Shown here: in pieces, positions 1 to 6,069 of the stretch
Numbering within the stretch: the stretch's first letter is position 1
How the letters are laid out: every line of letters starts with the position of its first letter
Origin: Thermodesulfatator sp.
GTDB lineage: Bacteria > Desulfobacterota > Thermodesulfobacteria > Thermodesulfobacteriales > Thermodesulfobacteriaceae
Reading direction: 5' to 3'
DNA length: 7,695 nucleotides
NCBI GenBank assembly: GCA_027036915.1
Contig: JALWCD010000181.1
Location: 15,737-23,431 of the forward strand
Program-made: the position numbers and the translations under genes
The notes under the pieces: generated by a model
The model's input: only the letters and a program-made list of their open reading frames with translations
Databases searched by the model: none
Told to the model about the DNA's origin: nothing

Positions 1-807
1 ATCTGGAAGTTAGGATTGGAAGGGGCAGCCTGTAGCTGTGGAGAGGCTCTTCAGAGATGCCCTTTTTGGTCCGAGGTATTAAAGGAGGCTTTCGGACGAA
101 TCTCCCCGAAAGATGTGCGGGAGATAATAACCATTCAGAAACTTCTGGAAAAGATGCCCTGGGTAAGACGTTCCGGATTGGAGGATTTTTGGCGGCGCCA
201 TCAGGAAAAGTTTGAGTACTATCGAGACCTTTTGTCGGCCCTTTATCAAGCTGTTGGCAGGATTTCCGGAGCGGAGTTCGTGATAGATTCTTCCAAATGG
301 CCTACTTATCTAAGAGTTTTCCATGAAATGGCGGGGATTTCGGTCTTCGTAATTCATCTGGTAAGAGATAGCCGGGCAGTGGCCTTTTCTTGGCAGCGCC
401 GCAAGTTTGATCCCGCCCGAAGGAAACACATGAAAATCCATCATCCTTTTACCGCGGCCAGGATGTGGCTTGTTTTAAACCTGGCCGTTCACCGGATGAT
501 CCGTTATTACTCTTTTCCCTATTTTCGTCTTCGTTATGAAGATTTGATGCGGAACCCGGTTTCTATGTATGAAAAATTCACAAATTTCCTTCAGGGCTTA
601 GGCCGGCCGCATATTTCTGGAACTGGAGAGTGTATATCTCTGACAAACTCTTTTCATCTGGTAGGGGGTAATCCCATGAAAATGGAGGTTGGTCAACAAT
701 TGCCTTTGAGACTTGACGAAGAGTGGCGGGAGAAGATGTCCTGGAGGGACCGCTGGCTGGTTACCTTTGTCACCTGGCCTCTTCTTTTTCGTTACGGCTA
801 TCTTTAA
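1..807 (+). CDS. Sulfotransferase family protein, 5'-truncated by the window edge
   Basis: Probable PAPS-dependent sulfotransferase that moves a sulfuryl group from 3'-phosphoadenylyl sulfate to a carbohydrate or other acceptor. The frame is open from base 1, and the TTG at 16 is not a convincing start because the N-terminal 5'-phosphosulfate-binding loop expected in this family is missing; it should lie upstream. Counting from that TTG, residues 6-18 carry a Cys-rich CSCG...CPFW segment, followed by DSSK at 91-94 and the LVRDSRAVAFS 3'-phosphate-binding motif at 115-125. The end, with WPLLFRYGYL, is typical of bacterial sulfotransferases. The stop is TAA at 805-807. The last 38 bases overlap the 3' end of the convergent glycosyltransferase gene. 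Base composition is lower than in its neighbours: sampled 60-base lines give about 38-53% GC. The acceptor cannot be read from sequence; the glycosyltransferases next door make a sugar plausible (inference). Confidence 0.85.
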   Translation: MWKLGLEGAACSCGEALQRCPFWSEVLKEAFGRISPKDVREIITIQKLLEKMPWVRRSGLEDFWRRHQEKFEYYRDLLSALYQAVGRISGAEFVIDSSKWPTYLRVFHEMAGISVFVIHLVRDSRAVAFSWQRRKFDPARRKHMKIHHPFTAARMWLVLNLAVHRMIRYYSFPYFRLRYEDLMRNPVSMYEKFTNFLQGLGRPHISGTGECISLTNSFHLVGGNPMKMEVGQQLPLRLDEEWREKMSWRDRWLVTFVTWPLLFRYGYL

Positions 808-2380
808 GTCTATACACTTGCAATAGAGTTCTCCGGGCCCTGATGCGGGCTAAAAATTGCAGGTCAGGATGAGTTAAGTCTTTAGGGGTGATTAGATAAT
901 CACAATCTTTCCATTCTTCCGGATGAGAAACCAGCCTTACCGTTTGGACCCAGGCCATTTTGTATTTCAGGTAATAGGTAATGTGCGGGGTATTTACTCC
1001 GTAATCACAGAGCACTACGTTTTTTGGCAATAGGGCTTTGATCTTACGGGCCGCGGTAAGATAGTGGCTACGGTGGCGGGCCTGATAGGGAAAATAGGTA
1101 GCGGCAAAGGAGATTTTGGCCAGAAACAGGAAAAGGAAGAGTCCCCATACTTTGGCTCTGGCCCCGCGAAGCCTGAACCACAGGCCGACCTCCAAGACCA
1201 GGGCGGCCAGGAAAAACAGAGCCAAAGGATTTTCTGAGAGGTAAAGGTGTCGCCAGCTCAGGGCTACGAAGACGGGTACCGCAAGGGCCGTGGCCCCAAG
1301 TAAAAATTTGAGAGGCATTTCTATCCGTGCCGGGATTTTCTGTTCCTTCAGGACTTGATAAAGAGGAACGGTTGCCAGAAAGGTCAAACCACCTGCGGTG
1401 GGCAGCAAATACCTCAGTCTCGTTCCAGGGAGAAACCAATAGATCGGAAAAGAAAAAGCCAGGAAGCAAAGACTATAAAGGGCGAGATTTTTCACTCTGG
1501 CCTCCAGATTTTCTCTGAAACGGGAATGGGTCCATCCTGAAAGAAAGAGGATCCAGGGCAGGTGCCCCTGGAGATATTCCAAGGGGAACTTCAGAAAATG
1601 TCCCCAGAAGCCTGAGGGTTCAAGGGAATTTTTTTTGCTCAGATACTCCCCGAACCAGGCCTGAAAAATGGTCTGGATTCCCATCCTTTCGCTTGCCGGA
1701 AGAAACCAGAGGGCAAAGATGAGACCAAAAACTGTAAGTCCCAGAAAATGAAAGGGGGAGAGGACCGCTTTAAGGCGTTTTCTGAAAAATAGATAGGGAA
1801 GGATGGGGGTATAGAAAAAAAACAGGGCCTGGAAGGTTTTGGTCAAAGTGGCGAGGGCCGAGAATCCGAGGCCCACCATCCAGGCCGGAAAAGGCCGCTC
1901 CCGGATCTCATGAAGATAAAACCAGGAAAAGACCGAGACGGTGACAAGAAGGGTGTAGGTCATGTCTATTTCGGCCCGGCAGGCCTTATCCAGTACCTCG
2001 GGAAGGGATAAAAAGACAAGGCCCGGAAGGACCCAGAGGAGACCCGGGGGTTGCGCTATAGCCCGGAAAAGCAGGGCCAGGAAGAGGGCGCAGAGGGTGG
2101 CCGCGGTGACTGAAGAGAGCCGGGCCACGAACTCGGAATGACTCCCGAAGGCTTTAAAAAATCCGATGAGCACCCAGTTGTAGCCCGGAGGTTTTAGGAG
2201 ATAGGGGCGGCCTTCGATGTAGGGGATGAGGTAATCCCCTCGTTCCATCATTTCAAGGGCGGCCACCGCCCTACGGGCGGCCTCTCCCTGAAACTCCCTT
2301 TCCCAGAGGAAGGGGAGGTTTAGGGCCAGGGAGTAAAGCACGATAATGATTACACCGGTCAGGAGGTGCCGTTTATCCAT
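770..2380 (-). CDS. ArnT/PMT-like glycosyltransferase (GT-C fold, GT39/GT83 type), polytopic membrane protein
   Basis: A 536-residue integral membrane protein of the ArnT/PMT type. Such enzymes use a polyprenyl-phosphate-linked sugar to glycosylate lipid A or proteins on the periplasmic face. The first membrane segment (about residues 6-26) is followed by the family's periplasmic loop: GEAARRAVAALEMM (32-45), GDYLIP (48-53) and the Y-L-L-KPP block (60-65). A second loop carries the KACRAEIDM acidic patch (132-140). About ten further hydrophobic segments follow, then a soluble C-terminal domain from about residue 435. The length fits the family. The ATG at 2380 sits within the end of the upstream GT4 gene (8-base overlap) and is preceded by GGAG about 10 nt away, so translation is probably coupled. 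The 3' end overlaps the convergent sulfotransferase. Donor and acceptor are unknown; lipid A or core sugar modification is a reasonable guess. Confidence 0.88.
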   Translation of the reverse strand: MDKRHLLTGVIIIVLYSLALNLPFLWEREFQGEAARRAVAALEMMERGDYLIPYIEGRPYLLKPPGYNWVLIGFFKAFGSHSEFVARLSSVTAATLCALFLALLFRAIAQPPGLLWVLPGLVFLSLPEVLDKACRAEIDMTYTLLVTVSVFSWFYLHEIRERPFPAWMVGLGFSALATLTKTFQALFFFYTPILPYLFFRKRLKAVLSPFHFLGLTVFGLIFALWFLPASERMGIQTIFQAWFGEYLSKKNSLEPSGFWGHFLKFPLEYLQGHLPWILFLSGWTHSRFRENLEARVKNLALYSLCFLAFSFPIYWFLPGTRLRYLLPTAGGLTFLATVPLYQVLKEQKIPARIEMPLKFLLGATALAVPVFVALSWRHLYLSENPLALFFLAALVLEVGLWFRLRGARAKVWGLFLFLFLAKISFAATYFPYQARHRSHYLTAARKIKALLPKNVVLCDYGVNTPHITYYLKYKMAWVQTVRLVSHPEEWKDCDYLITPKDLTHPDLQFLARIRARRTLLQVYRLKDSRNEKEEAR

Positions 2381-3503
2381 AGAGGTAACTCTCCAGTAAT
2401 TTTAGCATTTTACGGGTTCGGGTCGGCCAGTCAAACCTTCGGGCCCGAACCAGGGCCTTATGGGCCAGGGTGCGGGCGAGTTTCTCGTCCTGAAGGAGGA
2501 GCCTTATTTTTTGGGCCAGGTCTTCTGGATCTCCGGGGCGAAAAAGAAGAGCCTCCCCCTCTTCCACCTCCTCCCGGATGGAGGGAAGGTCGCTGGCCAG
2601 AATGGGGCGTCCGGCCCCGAAGTATTCGTAAAGTTTCTGGTGAGCCACGAAGGGGTGTTTGCCCGCAGCCTCTGCCGGAAGAACCAGAATATCCGCCCTA
2701 AGCAGCCAAGCCCGTACCTCGGCCGGGGTAAGATGACCGGTGAAATGTACCCTCTCCGGGATTTTAAGTTTTCGGGAAAAATCTCGCAGCCTGGCCCGAT
2801 CTTTTTCGCGCCCCCCTACCACCACCAGATGAGCCCGCGGCACCCGAGCCAAGGCCTCAAGGAGGGTTTCCACCCCCTGGCCGGGATAAAGCTGACCGGT
2901 GTAAACCAGAAGCGGGGGGTCGTTTCTACCCGCATAAGGCTCTTCCACCATGACCTCTGAGGCCAGGGGAAGGTGCTCCAGGTGAACCCGGGGAGCGTAA
3001 ACTTTCCCGATAAGGTCTCGCAGGGCGCGGGTGGTGACCAGCCCCAGAGAGACCCCTTCAAGGGCCTCCTTTTCCTCCGCAAGAGGGCTTCCGGTTTTGA
3101 AATATCGTAATCCGTGGATTTCAAGGACTCGGGGGTTTTGAGGAGATATTTTTCGGAGCATCCGGACGAGTCTCGGCTCGGAAAAAAGGAAAAGATCTTC
3201 GGCCCCGGGGGGATAACGGTAGAAATAAAGCCTTACGGCCCATTCATACACCCGGTTCGCCGTAAACTTAAAGGGCCTTGAGAGGCGAAGAGCCGGGAGG
3301 GGAACGAAAGAAAGGTTCTGGGGAGGGGTTTTAAGGCCGTAGTGTTTGAGGAGAATTTCCGGATTTCGGTAGGGTCTTTTTAAGGGAGCAAGAAGAGTGA
3401 TGGGGATGCCGCTTGCGGCAAGATAATAGACCGTTTTGATTACATGTACATCATGGGCCCGTCCCCAAGGGAAGGGAAGGTGATGAAAATAGAGGACCCT
3501 CAC
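2373..3503 (-). CDS. Glycosyltransferase family 4 (GT-B fold)
   Basis: A 376-residue cytoplasmic or membrane-associated retaining glycosyltransferase that uses a nucleotide-sugar donor. The N-terminal acceptor domain (about 1-190) begins with an MRVLYFHHLPFP strand and contains LEIHGLRY (127-134). The C-terminal donor domain starts at LLVYTGQLYPGQGVETLLEAL (198-218), continues with VHFTGHLTPAEV (252-263) and RADILVLPA (269-277), and has HQKLYEYFGAGRPILASDLPSIREEV (288-313). Glu293 is the usual nucleotide-sugar-binding Glu; the first Glu of the E-x7-E motif is Val285 here, as in many family members. The start is GTG, overlapping the preceding gene's TGA in a GTGA junction, with GGAG 9 nt upstream. 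The TAA at 2375-2373 lies inside the start of the next gene. This packing indicates an operon with the flanking glycosyltransferases. Substrate specificity is not readable. Confidence 0.92.
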   Translation of the reverse strand: MRVLYFHHLPFPWGRAHDVHVIKTVYYLAASGIPITLLAPLKRPYRNPEILLKHYGLKTPPQNLSFVPLPALRLSRPFKFTANRVYEWAVRLYFYRYPPGAEDLFLFSEPRLVRMLRKISPQNPRVLEIHGLRYFKTGSPLAEEKEALEGVSLGLVTTRALRDLIGKVYAPRVHLEHLPLASEVMVEEPYAGRNDPPLLVYTGQLYPGQGVETLLEALARVPRAHLVVVGGREKDRARLRDFSRKLKIPERVHFTGHLTPAEVRAWLLRADILVLPAEAAGKHPFVAHQKLYEYFGAGRPILASDLPSIREEVEEGEALLFRPGDPEDLAQKIRLLLQDEKLARTLAHKALVRARRFDWPTRTRKMLKLLESYLYG

Positions 3504-4528
3504 GCAAGCAATCTCCGGAGATGTTCTCCCCAGCCAAAGGCGAAAAGTTTTTCCGGATCCGGCAATTCCTCGGGGACTTGCGATTTAAGAAGAACTTCTC
3601 TCCAGGGTCTTATTTCCAGAGGCAAAATCTTCCCCCGGCCCAAATAACTCACCGCCTCTGAGGCACCGTTCTCCGGAGTGGTTATCACCGGAAGGCCGCA
3701 GGCTAAGGCCTCAAGGACTACATTGGCAAAGGGGTCGTAGAGGGTGGGAAGCACCAGAAGATCCGCGGCACCGTAAAGCCTTTCCATCTTCTTTACCGGC
3801 CCGAGGTAATAAACCCGGCCTTTCTTCCCGAGCTTTTGGCCTCCTGCCACCAGGAGTTTAAATTCCTCCGGCAATTCTTCAAGGACCGAAAGGAGAAAGG
3901 GAAGGCCTTTCCTTCGCCAGTCGGAGCCCGCAAAAAGGAGTACCCAATCTTTTTCGGAAAGGCCGAGTTCCTGCCTTACCGCAGTCCTAAAGCGGCGCAC
4001 CGCGGGGTTGAAGCGCTCAAGGTCAACACCGTTATAGATGACCTCGGTTTTTCCGGTGGCCAAGGGATAGTGCTCGGCGATCTCTTTAAAGACCAGGCGG
4101 GAGTTTACGATCACCCGACGGGCCTGCTCAAGGCTTTTTCGCTCAAGCCAGAGGATGAGCCGGTGCCTTGGGCGCACCGGCCACAGAAGCGGCGGCCTCT
4201 CATAGCCCCGGTAAAGCCAGACGATGTGGAGAGGATCCGAGACCCGCACCCAGTCCGCCGGGAAAAACCGCCCCGTGGCGTAAACCACATCGAAGCGCTC
4301 GCGGGAAAGGACCCTGCGGGCGTTAAGGAAAAAGGAGAGGGTTTTAGCCAGGGAGCCCCGGCCGTAAATCGGCGCCCGGAGGTGCCGCACCCCGGGGACC
4401 TCACAGCGGTCGGCCACCACGAAGACCTCATGTCCGGCACGCAGAAGCTCCCGGGCCACGGAGGCGGTATAGTTTTCCGCCCCGCCGAGACCGAACCCCA
4501 CCTTGGGACGCACCAGGGCAATCTTCAC
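3500..4528 (-). CDS. WaaG/RfaG-like glycosyltransferase family 4
   Basis: A 342-residue GT4 enzyme resembling lipopolysaccharide core glucosyltransferases of the WaaG type. These add a sugar from a nucleotide donor to the inner core on the cytoplasmic side of the inner membrane. The N-terminus has the Gly-rich GLGGAE loop (13-18) that contacts the donor phosphate. VIYNGVDLERFNP (163-175) is the classic domain linker, LLFAGSDWRRKGLPFLL (197-213) opens the donor domain, and LPTLYDPFANVVLEALACGLPVITT (260-284) is the signature. In that signature the E-x7-E pair is Asp265/Glu273. The C-terminus is short (E. coli WaaG is about 374 residues). The start codon is GTG, only three bases after the stop of the upstream coiled-coil gene, and I see no Shine-Dalgarno sequence, so translation probably depends on reinitiation by ribosomes from that gene. 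No other start gives the N-terminal KIALVRP strand. LPS-core function is inferred from family resemblance. Confidence 0.9.
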   Translation of the reverse strand: MKIALVRPKVGFGLGGAENYTASVARELLRAGHEVFVVADRCEVPGVRHLRAPIYGRGSLAKTLSFFLNARRVLSRERFDVVYATGRFFPADWVRVSDPLHIVWLYRGYERPPLLWPVRPRHRLILWLERKSLEQARRVIVNSRLVFKEIAEHYPLATGKTEVIYNGVDLERFNPAVRRFRTAVRQELGLSEKDWVLLFAGSDWRRKGLPFLLSVLEELPEEFKLLVAGGQKLGKKGRVYYLGPVKKMERLYGAADLLVLPTLYDPFANVVLEALACGLPVITTPENGASEAVSYLGRGKILPLEIRPWREVLLKSQVPEELPDPEKLFAFGWGEHLRRLLA

Positions 4529-4531
4529 GGA

Positions 4532-4900
4532 TCAATGGGCCAGAAGGAAAGTGGCTATTCCGATAAGGGAGGCAATAAAGGTGAACCCAAATCCCATGAA
4601 CCACTGAAGAAACGAAAGTCGCTTCTCGATAGCCTCAAAACGTTTATCAATGGCCTCAAAGCGTTGCTGATTGGCCCGTTCCATAGCCTCGAAGCGTTTG
4701 TCGGTAAGCTTCATGTATTCATGCATGATCTCCCGCAGGGCTTTGAGTTCCTCCTCCACCCGGATGAGACGCTCCGCAAGCGAGATTTCCCGGGCCCGGA
4801 GTTCGTTTTCGGCCACGAAACGGGCCACCGTCTGGGAGACCAGTTCCTCAAGAAGTTTCCGAAATTCGGGATCCTGAAAATTTGCCTGCATGTTTTCCAT
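4532..4900 (-). CDS. Small tail-anchored coiled-coil protein, function unknown
   Basis: A 122-residue protein I cannot assign a function. From the chosen ATG, residues 11-30 form an amphipathic stretch and residues 31-95 a highly charged predicted coiled coil. The coil includes three copies of an RFEA(M/I) unit at 69-72, 80-83 and 87-90. Residues 97-120 are one hydrophobic C-terminal membrane segment ending just before the terminus, so the coil should face the cytoplasm or periplasm from a C-terminal anchor. The frame is open to 4981, but the ATG at 4900 follows AGGGAAAG at suitable spacing, and the 27-residue extension is Arg/Gly/Pro-rich and unlike the rest. The first 53 bases overlap the radical SAM gene. 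The next gene begins 3 bases after the TGA, so it is part of the glycosyltransferase operon and could be a scaffold or partner (inference). Small coiled-coil plus membrane-helix proteins of this look, vaguely like XhlA-type proteins, are common and mostly uncharacterised. Confidence 0.75.
   Translation of the reverse strand: MENMQANFQDPEFRKLLEELVSQTVARFVAENELRAREISLAERLIRVEEELKALREIMHEYMKLTDKRFEAMERANQQRFEAIDKRFEAIEKRLSFLQWFMGFGFTFIASLIGIATFLLAH
4631..4702. repeat. Degenerate tandem repeat encoding the RFEA(I/M) coiled-coil units
   Basis: Three similar 18-base copies, (a/g)gcctc(a/g)aa(a/g)cgtt..., begin at about 4631, 4652 and 4685 on the plus strand. The spacings are 21 and 33 bases, that is 7 and 11 codons, so the gene grew by heptad- and hendecad-sized steps. 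This is protein-level repetition within the coiled-coil gene, not a mobile or CRISPR repeat. Confidence 0.7.
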
Positions 4901-5858
4901 TGTATACTTTCCCTGCAAAAAGGGGAAGATTTGAAAAATTCTCCCTCGGAGAATTCCTCTCCCAGGGGATGCAGTCCTCAAAGGGAAGGTCCGGATTCTT
5001 GCAGCCGCAAACCCTTACCCGAATCCCGTAGGCCCGGCCCGCCTCCCGAAAGAGGGCGTAGCCGGCCTCGCGGATTTCTTTTCGGGCGAGCTTGGTCACG
5101 GCCGAGGTGATGACTCTCTGCCAGGGCTGTCCGGCATAATATTTGAGAAGGTTCCGAAAAATCCCAGCCGGAAGTTCCCGGGCCATCTGGCGGATGACCC
5201 CGGGCCGAAGCACGAGATAGCTCACCGAGACCTCCTTAACCCCGCAAAGGGAAAGTCTCCGGAAGAGGGCCTCCACGGCCTCCTCCCGGTCGGTAAGTCC
5301 CGGAATCACCGGGTCAATCCTTACCGAGGGATTTAAGCCGAGGGCCGAAAGGCGCTCAAGCTGGGCAAGGCGCACCGGGGGCGGGGCCGTTCGGGGTTCA
5401 AAGAGCCGGTGGTAGTCCCTTGAGACCGAGACCAGGCCGATTCTCGGCTTGATAAGCGAGGAATAATCCGCAAAGAGAGACCAGCACTCTTCCGGAATAT
5501 AACCCTTGGTAAGGAAGGAGACCTTAAGACCGGCCTCAAGGACGAGCCGCAAAACCTCAAGGGCCAGCCCTCTTGCCTCCGGATGGGGTTGAAAGAGATC
5601 CGAGGCCGTGGAGAAGGTCACCGAGGAGGGAAGTCTTCCCCGGAGGGAAAGTCTGCGGATCTCCTCGGATAGCTTTTCCGGAAGGTTTGCGTAGAGCCAG
5701 ACCTCGGCTTTCGGGGTCTCCGGGAAGGCCCGGGCGTAGCAGTAAACACAGGCATGGAGACACCCCCGGGTGAGGTTCACCGAGGGGGTCCCGCGGAGGC
5801 ACCCGAAGGCCGGGGGCTTCAAAACCGGGCTTTTTCTCGTTATTTTTGAAAGATGCAT
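4848..5858 (-). CDS. SplB-like radical SAM protein (COG1533 type)
   Basis: A 336-residue radical SAM enzyme of the spore-photoproduct-lyase-like group. The CxxxCxxC cluster motif (Cys33, Cys37, Cys40, in NLTRGCLHACVYCYAR) should bind the 4Fe-4S cluster that cleaves S-adenosylmethionine. STASDLFQPHPEA, VSFLTKG, RIGLVSVSRDYHRLFEPRTAPPPVRL and RIDPVIPGLTD are typical of COG1533, most of whose members have no known substrate. A second Cys group near the end (Cys284, Cys286, Cys296 in CGCKNPDLP...C) may bind metal. The start at 5858 is chosen because AAGGAG lies 9 nt upstream; the longer frame up to 6035 would run through the rRNA promoters. The last 36 residues after CIPWE are low-complexity, contain a terminator-like hairpin, and overlap the next gene's ribosome-binding site and start by 53 bases, so the natural C-terminus may be shorter or recently extended. 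DNA repair is the textbook association but is not established here. Confidence 0.85.
   Translation of the reverse strand: MHLSKITRKSPVLKPPAFGCLRGTPSVNLTRGCLHACVYCYARAFPETPKAEVWLYANLPEKLSEEIRRLSLRGRLPSSVTFSTASDLFQPHPEARGLALEVLRLVLEAGLKVSFLTKGYIPEECWSLFADYSSLIKPRIGLVSVSRDYHRLFEPRTAPPPVRLAQLERLSALGLNPSVRIDPVIPGLTDREEAVEALFRRLSLCGVKEVSVSYLVLRPGVIRQMARELPAGIFRNLLKYYAGQPWQRVITSAVTKLARKEIREAGYALFREAGRAYGIRVRVCGCKNPDLPFEDCIPWERNSPRENFSNLPLFAGKVYNGKHAGKFSGSRISETS
4934..4957 (-). terminator. Terminator-like hairpin inside the 3' end of the radical SAM gene
   Basis: On the minus strand AATTCTCC and GGAGAATT form a perfect 8-bp stem around a GAG loop (plus-strand arms 4937-4944 and 4948-4955). It can be lengthened by two G-T wobble pairs, and a short run of T follows at once (complement of 4934-4938). 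This is the layout of a weak intrinsic terminator reading toward the glycosyltransferase genes. It lies about 34 bases before the coiled-coil gene's start and still within the radical SAM reading frame, so it could act as an attenuator that lowers expression of the downstream genes. The stem is AT-rich, so strength in a thermophile is doubtful. Confidence 0.45.
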
Positions 5859-5867
5859 CTTGCGGCT

Positions 5868-5873
5868 CTCCTT
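5868..5873 (-). promoter_or_regulatory. Ribosome binding site of the radical SAM gene
   Basis: The minus strand reads AAGGAG, 9 nt before the ATG at 5858-5856. It decides the start: the in-frame ATG six codons upstream (5876) has no such sequence before it. Confidence 0.75.
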
Positions 5874-5874
5874 C

Positions 5875-5921
5875 ATTATAAAACCAGGCCTTGACAGAAG
5901 GTATCCCGGAGTTAAATTAAA
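5875..5921 (-). promoter_or_regulatory. Candidate minus-strand promoter elements for the radical SAM/glycosyltransferase genes
   Basis: Two -10-like boxes face the radical SAM gene: TATAAT (5880-5875) and TTTAAT (5921-5916). The first is a perfect match but has no recognisable -35, and a start there would fall in or just before the ribosome binding site. The second leaves a leader of about 50 nt and has only a weak -35 candidate around 5944-5938. Both lie in the same DNA as rRNA promoter P1, so transcription in the two directions may compete. Which one is used cannot be settled by eye. Confidence 0.3.
5891..5918 (+). promoter_or_regulatory. Upstream rRNA promoter P1
   Basis: TTGACA (5891-5896), a 16-base spacer and TAAATT (5913-5918, 4 of 6 to consensus) match a sigma70-type promoter. 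The same element order and identical spacer occur 99 bases downstream in P2. Initiation is expected near 5925. Its -35 is only 33 bases from the divergent radical SAM start codon. Confidence 0.65.
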
Positions 5922-5931
5922 GGCCGTCTGT

Positions 5932-5943
5932 TGCTCTTTGGAA
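5932..5943 (+). promoter_or_regulatory. boxA-like antitermination motif in the P1 leader
   Basis: TGCTCTTTGGAA matches the first eight bases of the E. coli rRNA boxA (TGCTCTTTAACA), the NusB/NusE (S10) binding site that protects untranslated rRNA transcripts from Rho. It lies just after the expected P1 start and before P2, so only P1 transcripts carry it. Confidence 0.5.
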
Positions 5944-5955
5944 GTTCTCCGTGAG

Positions 5956-5994
5956 GTCAGGTCCTTCCGAGGAAGATTTGGGGGAGGACTTGAC
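5956..5994 (+). other. Long inverted repeat / leader stem-loop between P1 and P2
   Basis: Bases 5956-5968 can pair with 5982-5994 in a 13-bp stem with two G-T wobbles (5960/5990 and 5966/5984) and a 13-base loop. The right arm includes the first five bases of the P2 -35 box. No T-run follows, so it is not an intrinsic terminator. In P1 RNA it would be a strong hairpin placed 12 nt after boxA. As DNA, the dyad could be an operator or could influence P2. Which applies is unknown. Confidence 0.5.
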
Positions 5995-6017
5995 AGGAAC
6001 TTCTGGCTGGTTATAAT
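5990..6017 (+). promoter_or_regulatory. Main rRNA promoter P2
   Basis: A perfect TTGACA (5990-5995) is separated by 16 bases from a perfect TATAAT (6012-6017). Initiation is expected around 6023-6025, about 120 nt before mature 16S. A full double-consensus promoter directly ahead of a 16S gene is what a strongly expressed rRNA operon should have. The sequence just after the -10 is AT-rich, not the GC-rich discriminator of stringently controlled enterobacterial rRNA promoters. Confidence 0.85.
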
Positions 6018-6037
6018 AAAAGTTCGGCAAGACAAGC

Positions 6038-6049
6038 TGATCTTTGAAA
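6038..6049 (+). promoter_or_regulatory. boxA antitermination motif in the P2 leader
   Basis: TGATCTTTGAAA, within a longer GATCTTTGAAAACTGAATAG context, resembles the CTTTGAAAACT leader motif found upstream of 16S genes in Bacillus and matches E. coli boxA closely. It agrees with the upstream boxA copy at 10 of 12 positions. It should recruit NusB-S10 and support rRNA antitermination. Confidence 0.65.
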
Positions 6050-6069
6050 ACTGAATAGTGGCGCATGGG

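Noticed and set aside
16..18. TTG as the start of the sulfotransferase
   Set aside because: The frame is open to base 1, no convincing ribosome binding site precedes it, and the N-terminal PAPS-binding loop of the family would be missing.
836..858. GCCC-TGATGC-GGGC hairpin next to TAAAAATT as a terminator for the sulfotransferase
   Set aside because: The stem is only 4 bp and is followed by A residues, not T, on the plus strand; it also lies inside the ArnT-like coding sequence.
4631..4702. Short repeats resembling a CRISPR or iteron array
   Set aside because: They are in frame at 7- and 11-codon spacing and encode the coiled-coil repeat; there are no regular spacers.
4901..4981. Upstream extension of the coiled-coil protein to 4981
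   Set aside because: The added residues are unlike the rest of the protein, overlap the radical SAM frame and hairpin, and the ATG at 4900 has a usable ribosome binding site.
3836..5110. Long plus-strand open frame of 424 codons antisense to the WaaG-like gene and the coiled-coil gene
   Set aside because: It is the mirror of GC-rich coding DNA, crosses three real minus-strand genes, and its product is rich in Pro, Gly, Arg and His with no domain I recognise.
5859..6035. Upstream extension of the radical SAM protein to 6035
   Set aside because: It would run through both rRNA promoters and boxA, the residues look random, and a good AAGGAG precedes the ATG at 5858.
5770..6054. Plus-strand 94-codon open frame upstream of the rRNA promoters
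   Set aside because: It is antisense to the radical SAM start and overlaps P1 and P2; there is no ribosome binding site or recognisable product.
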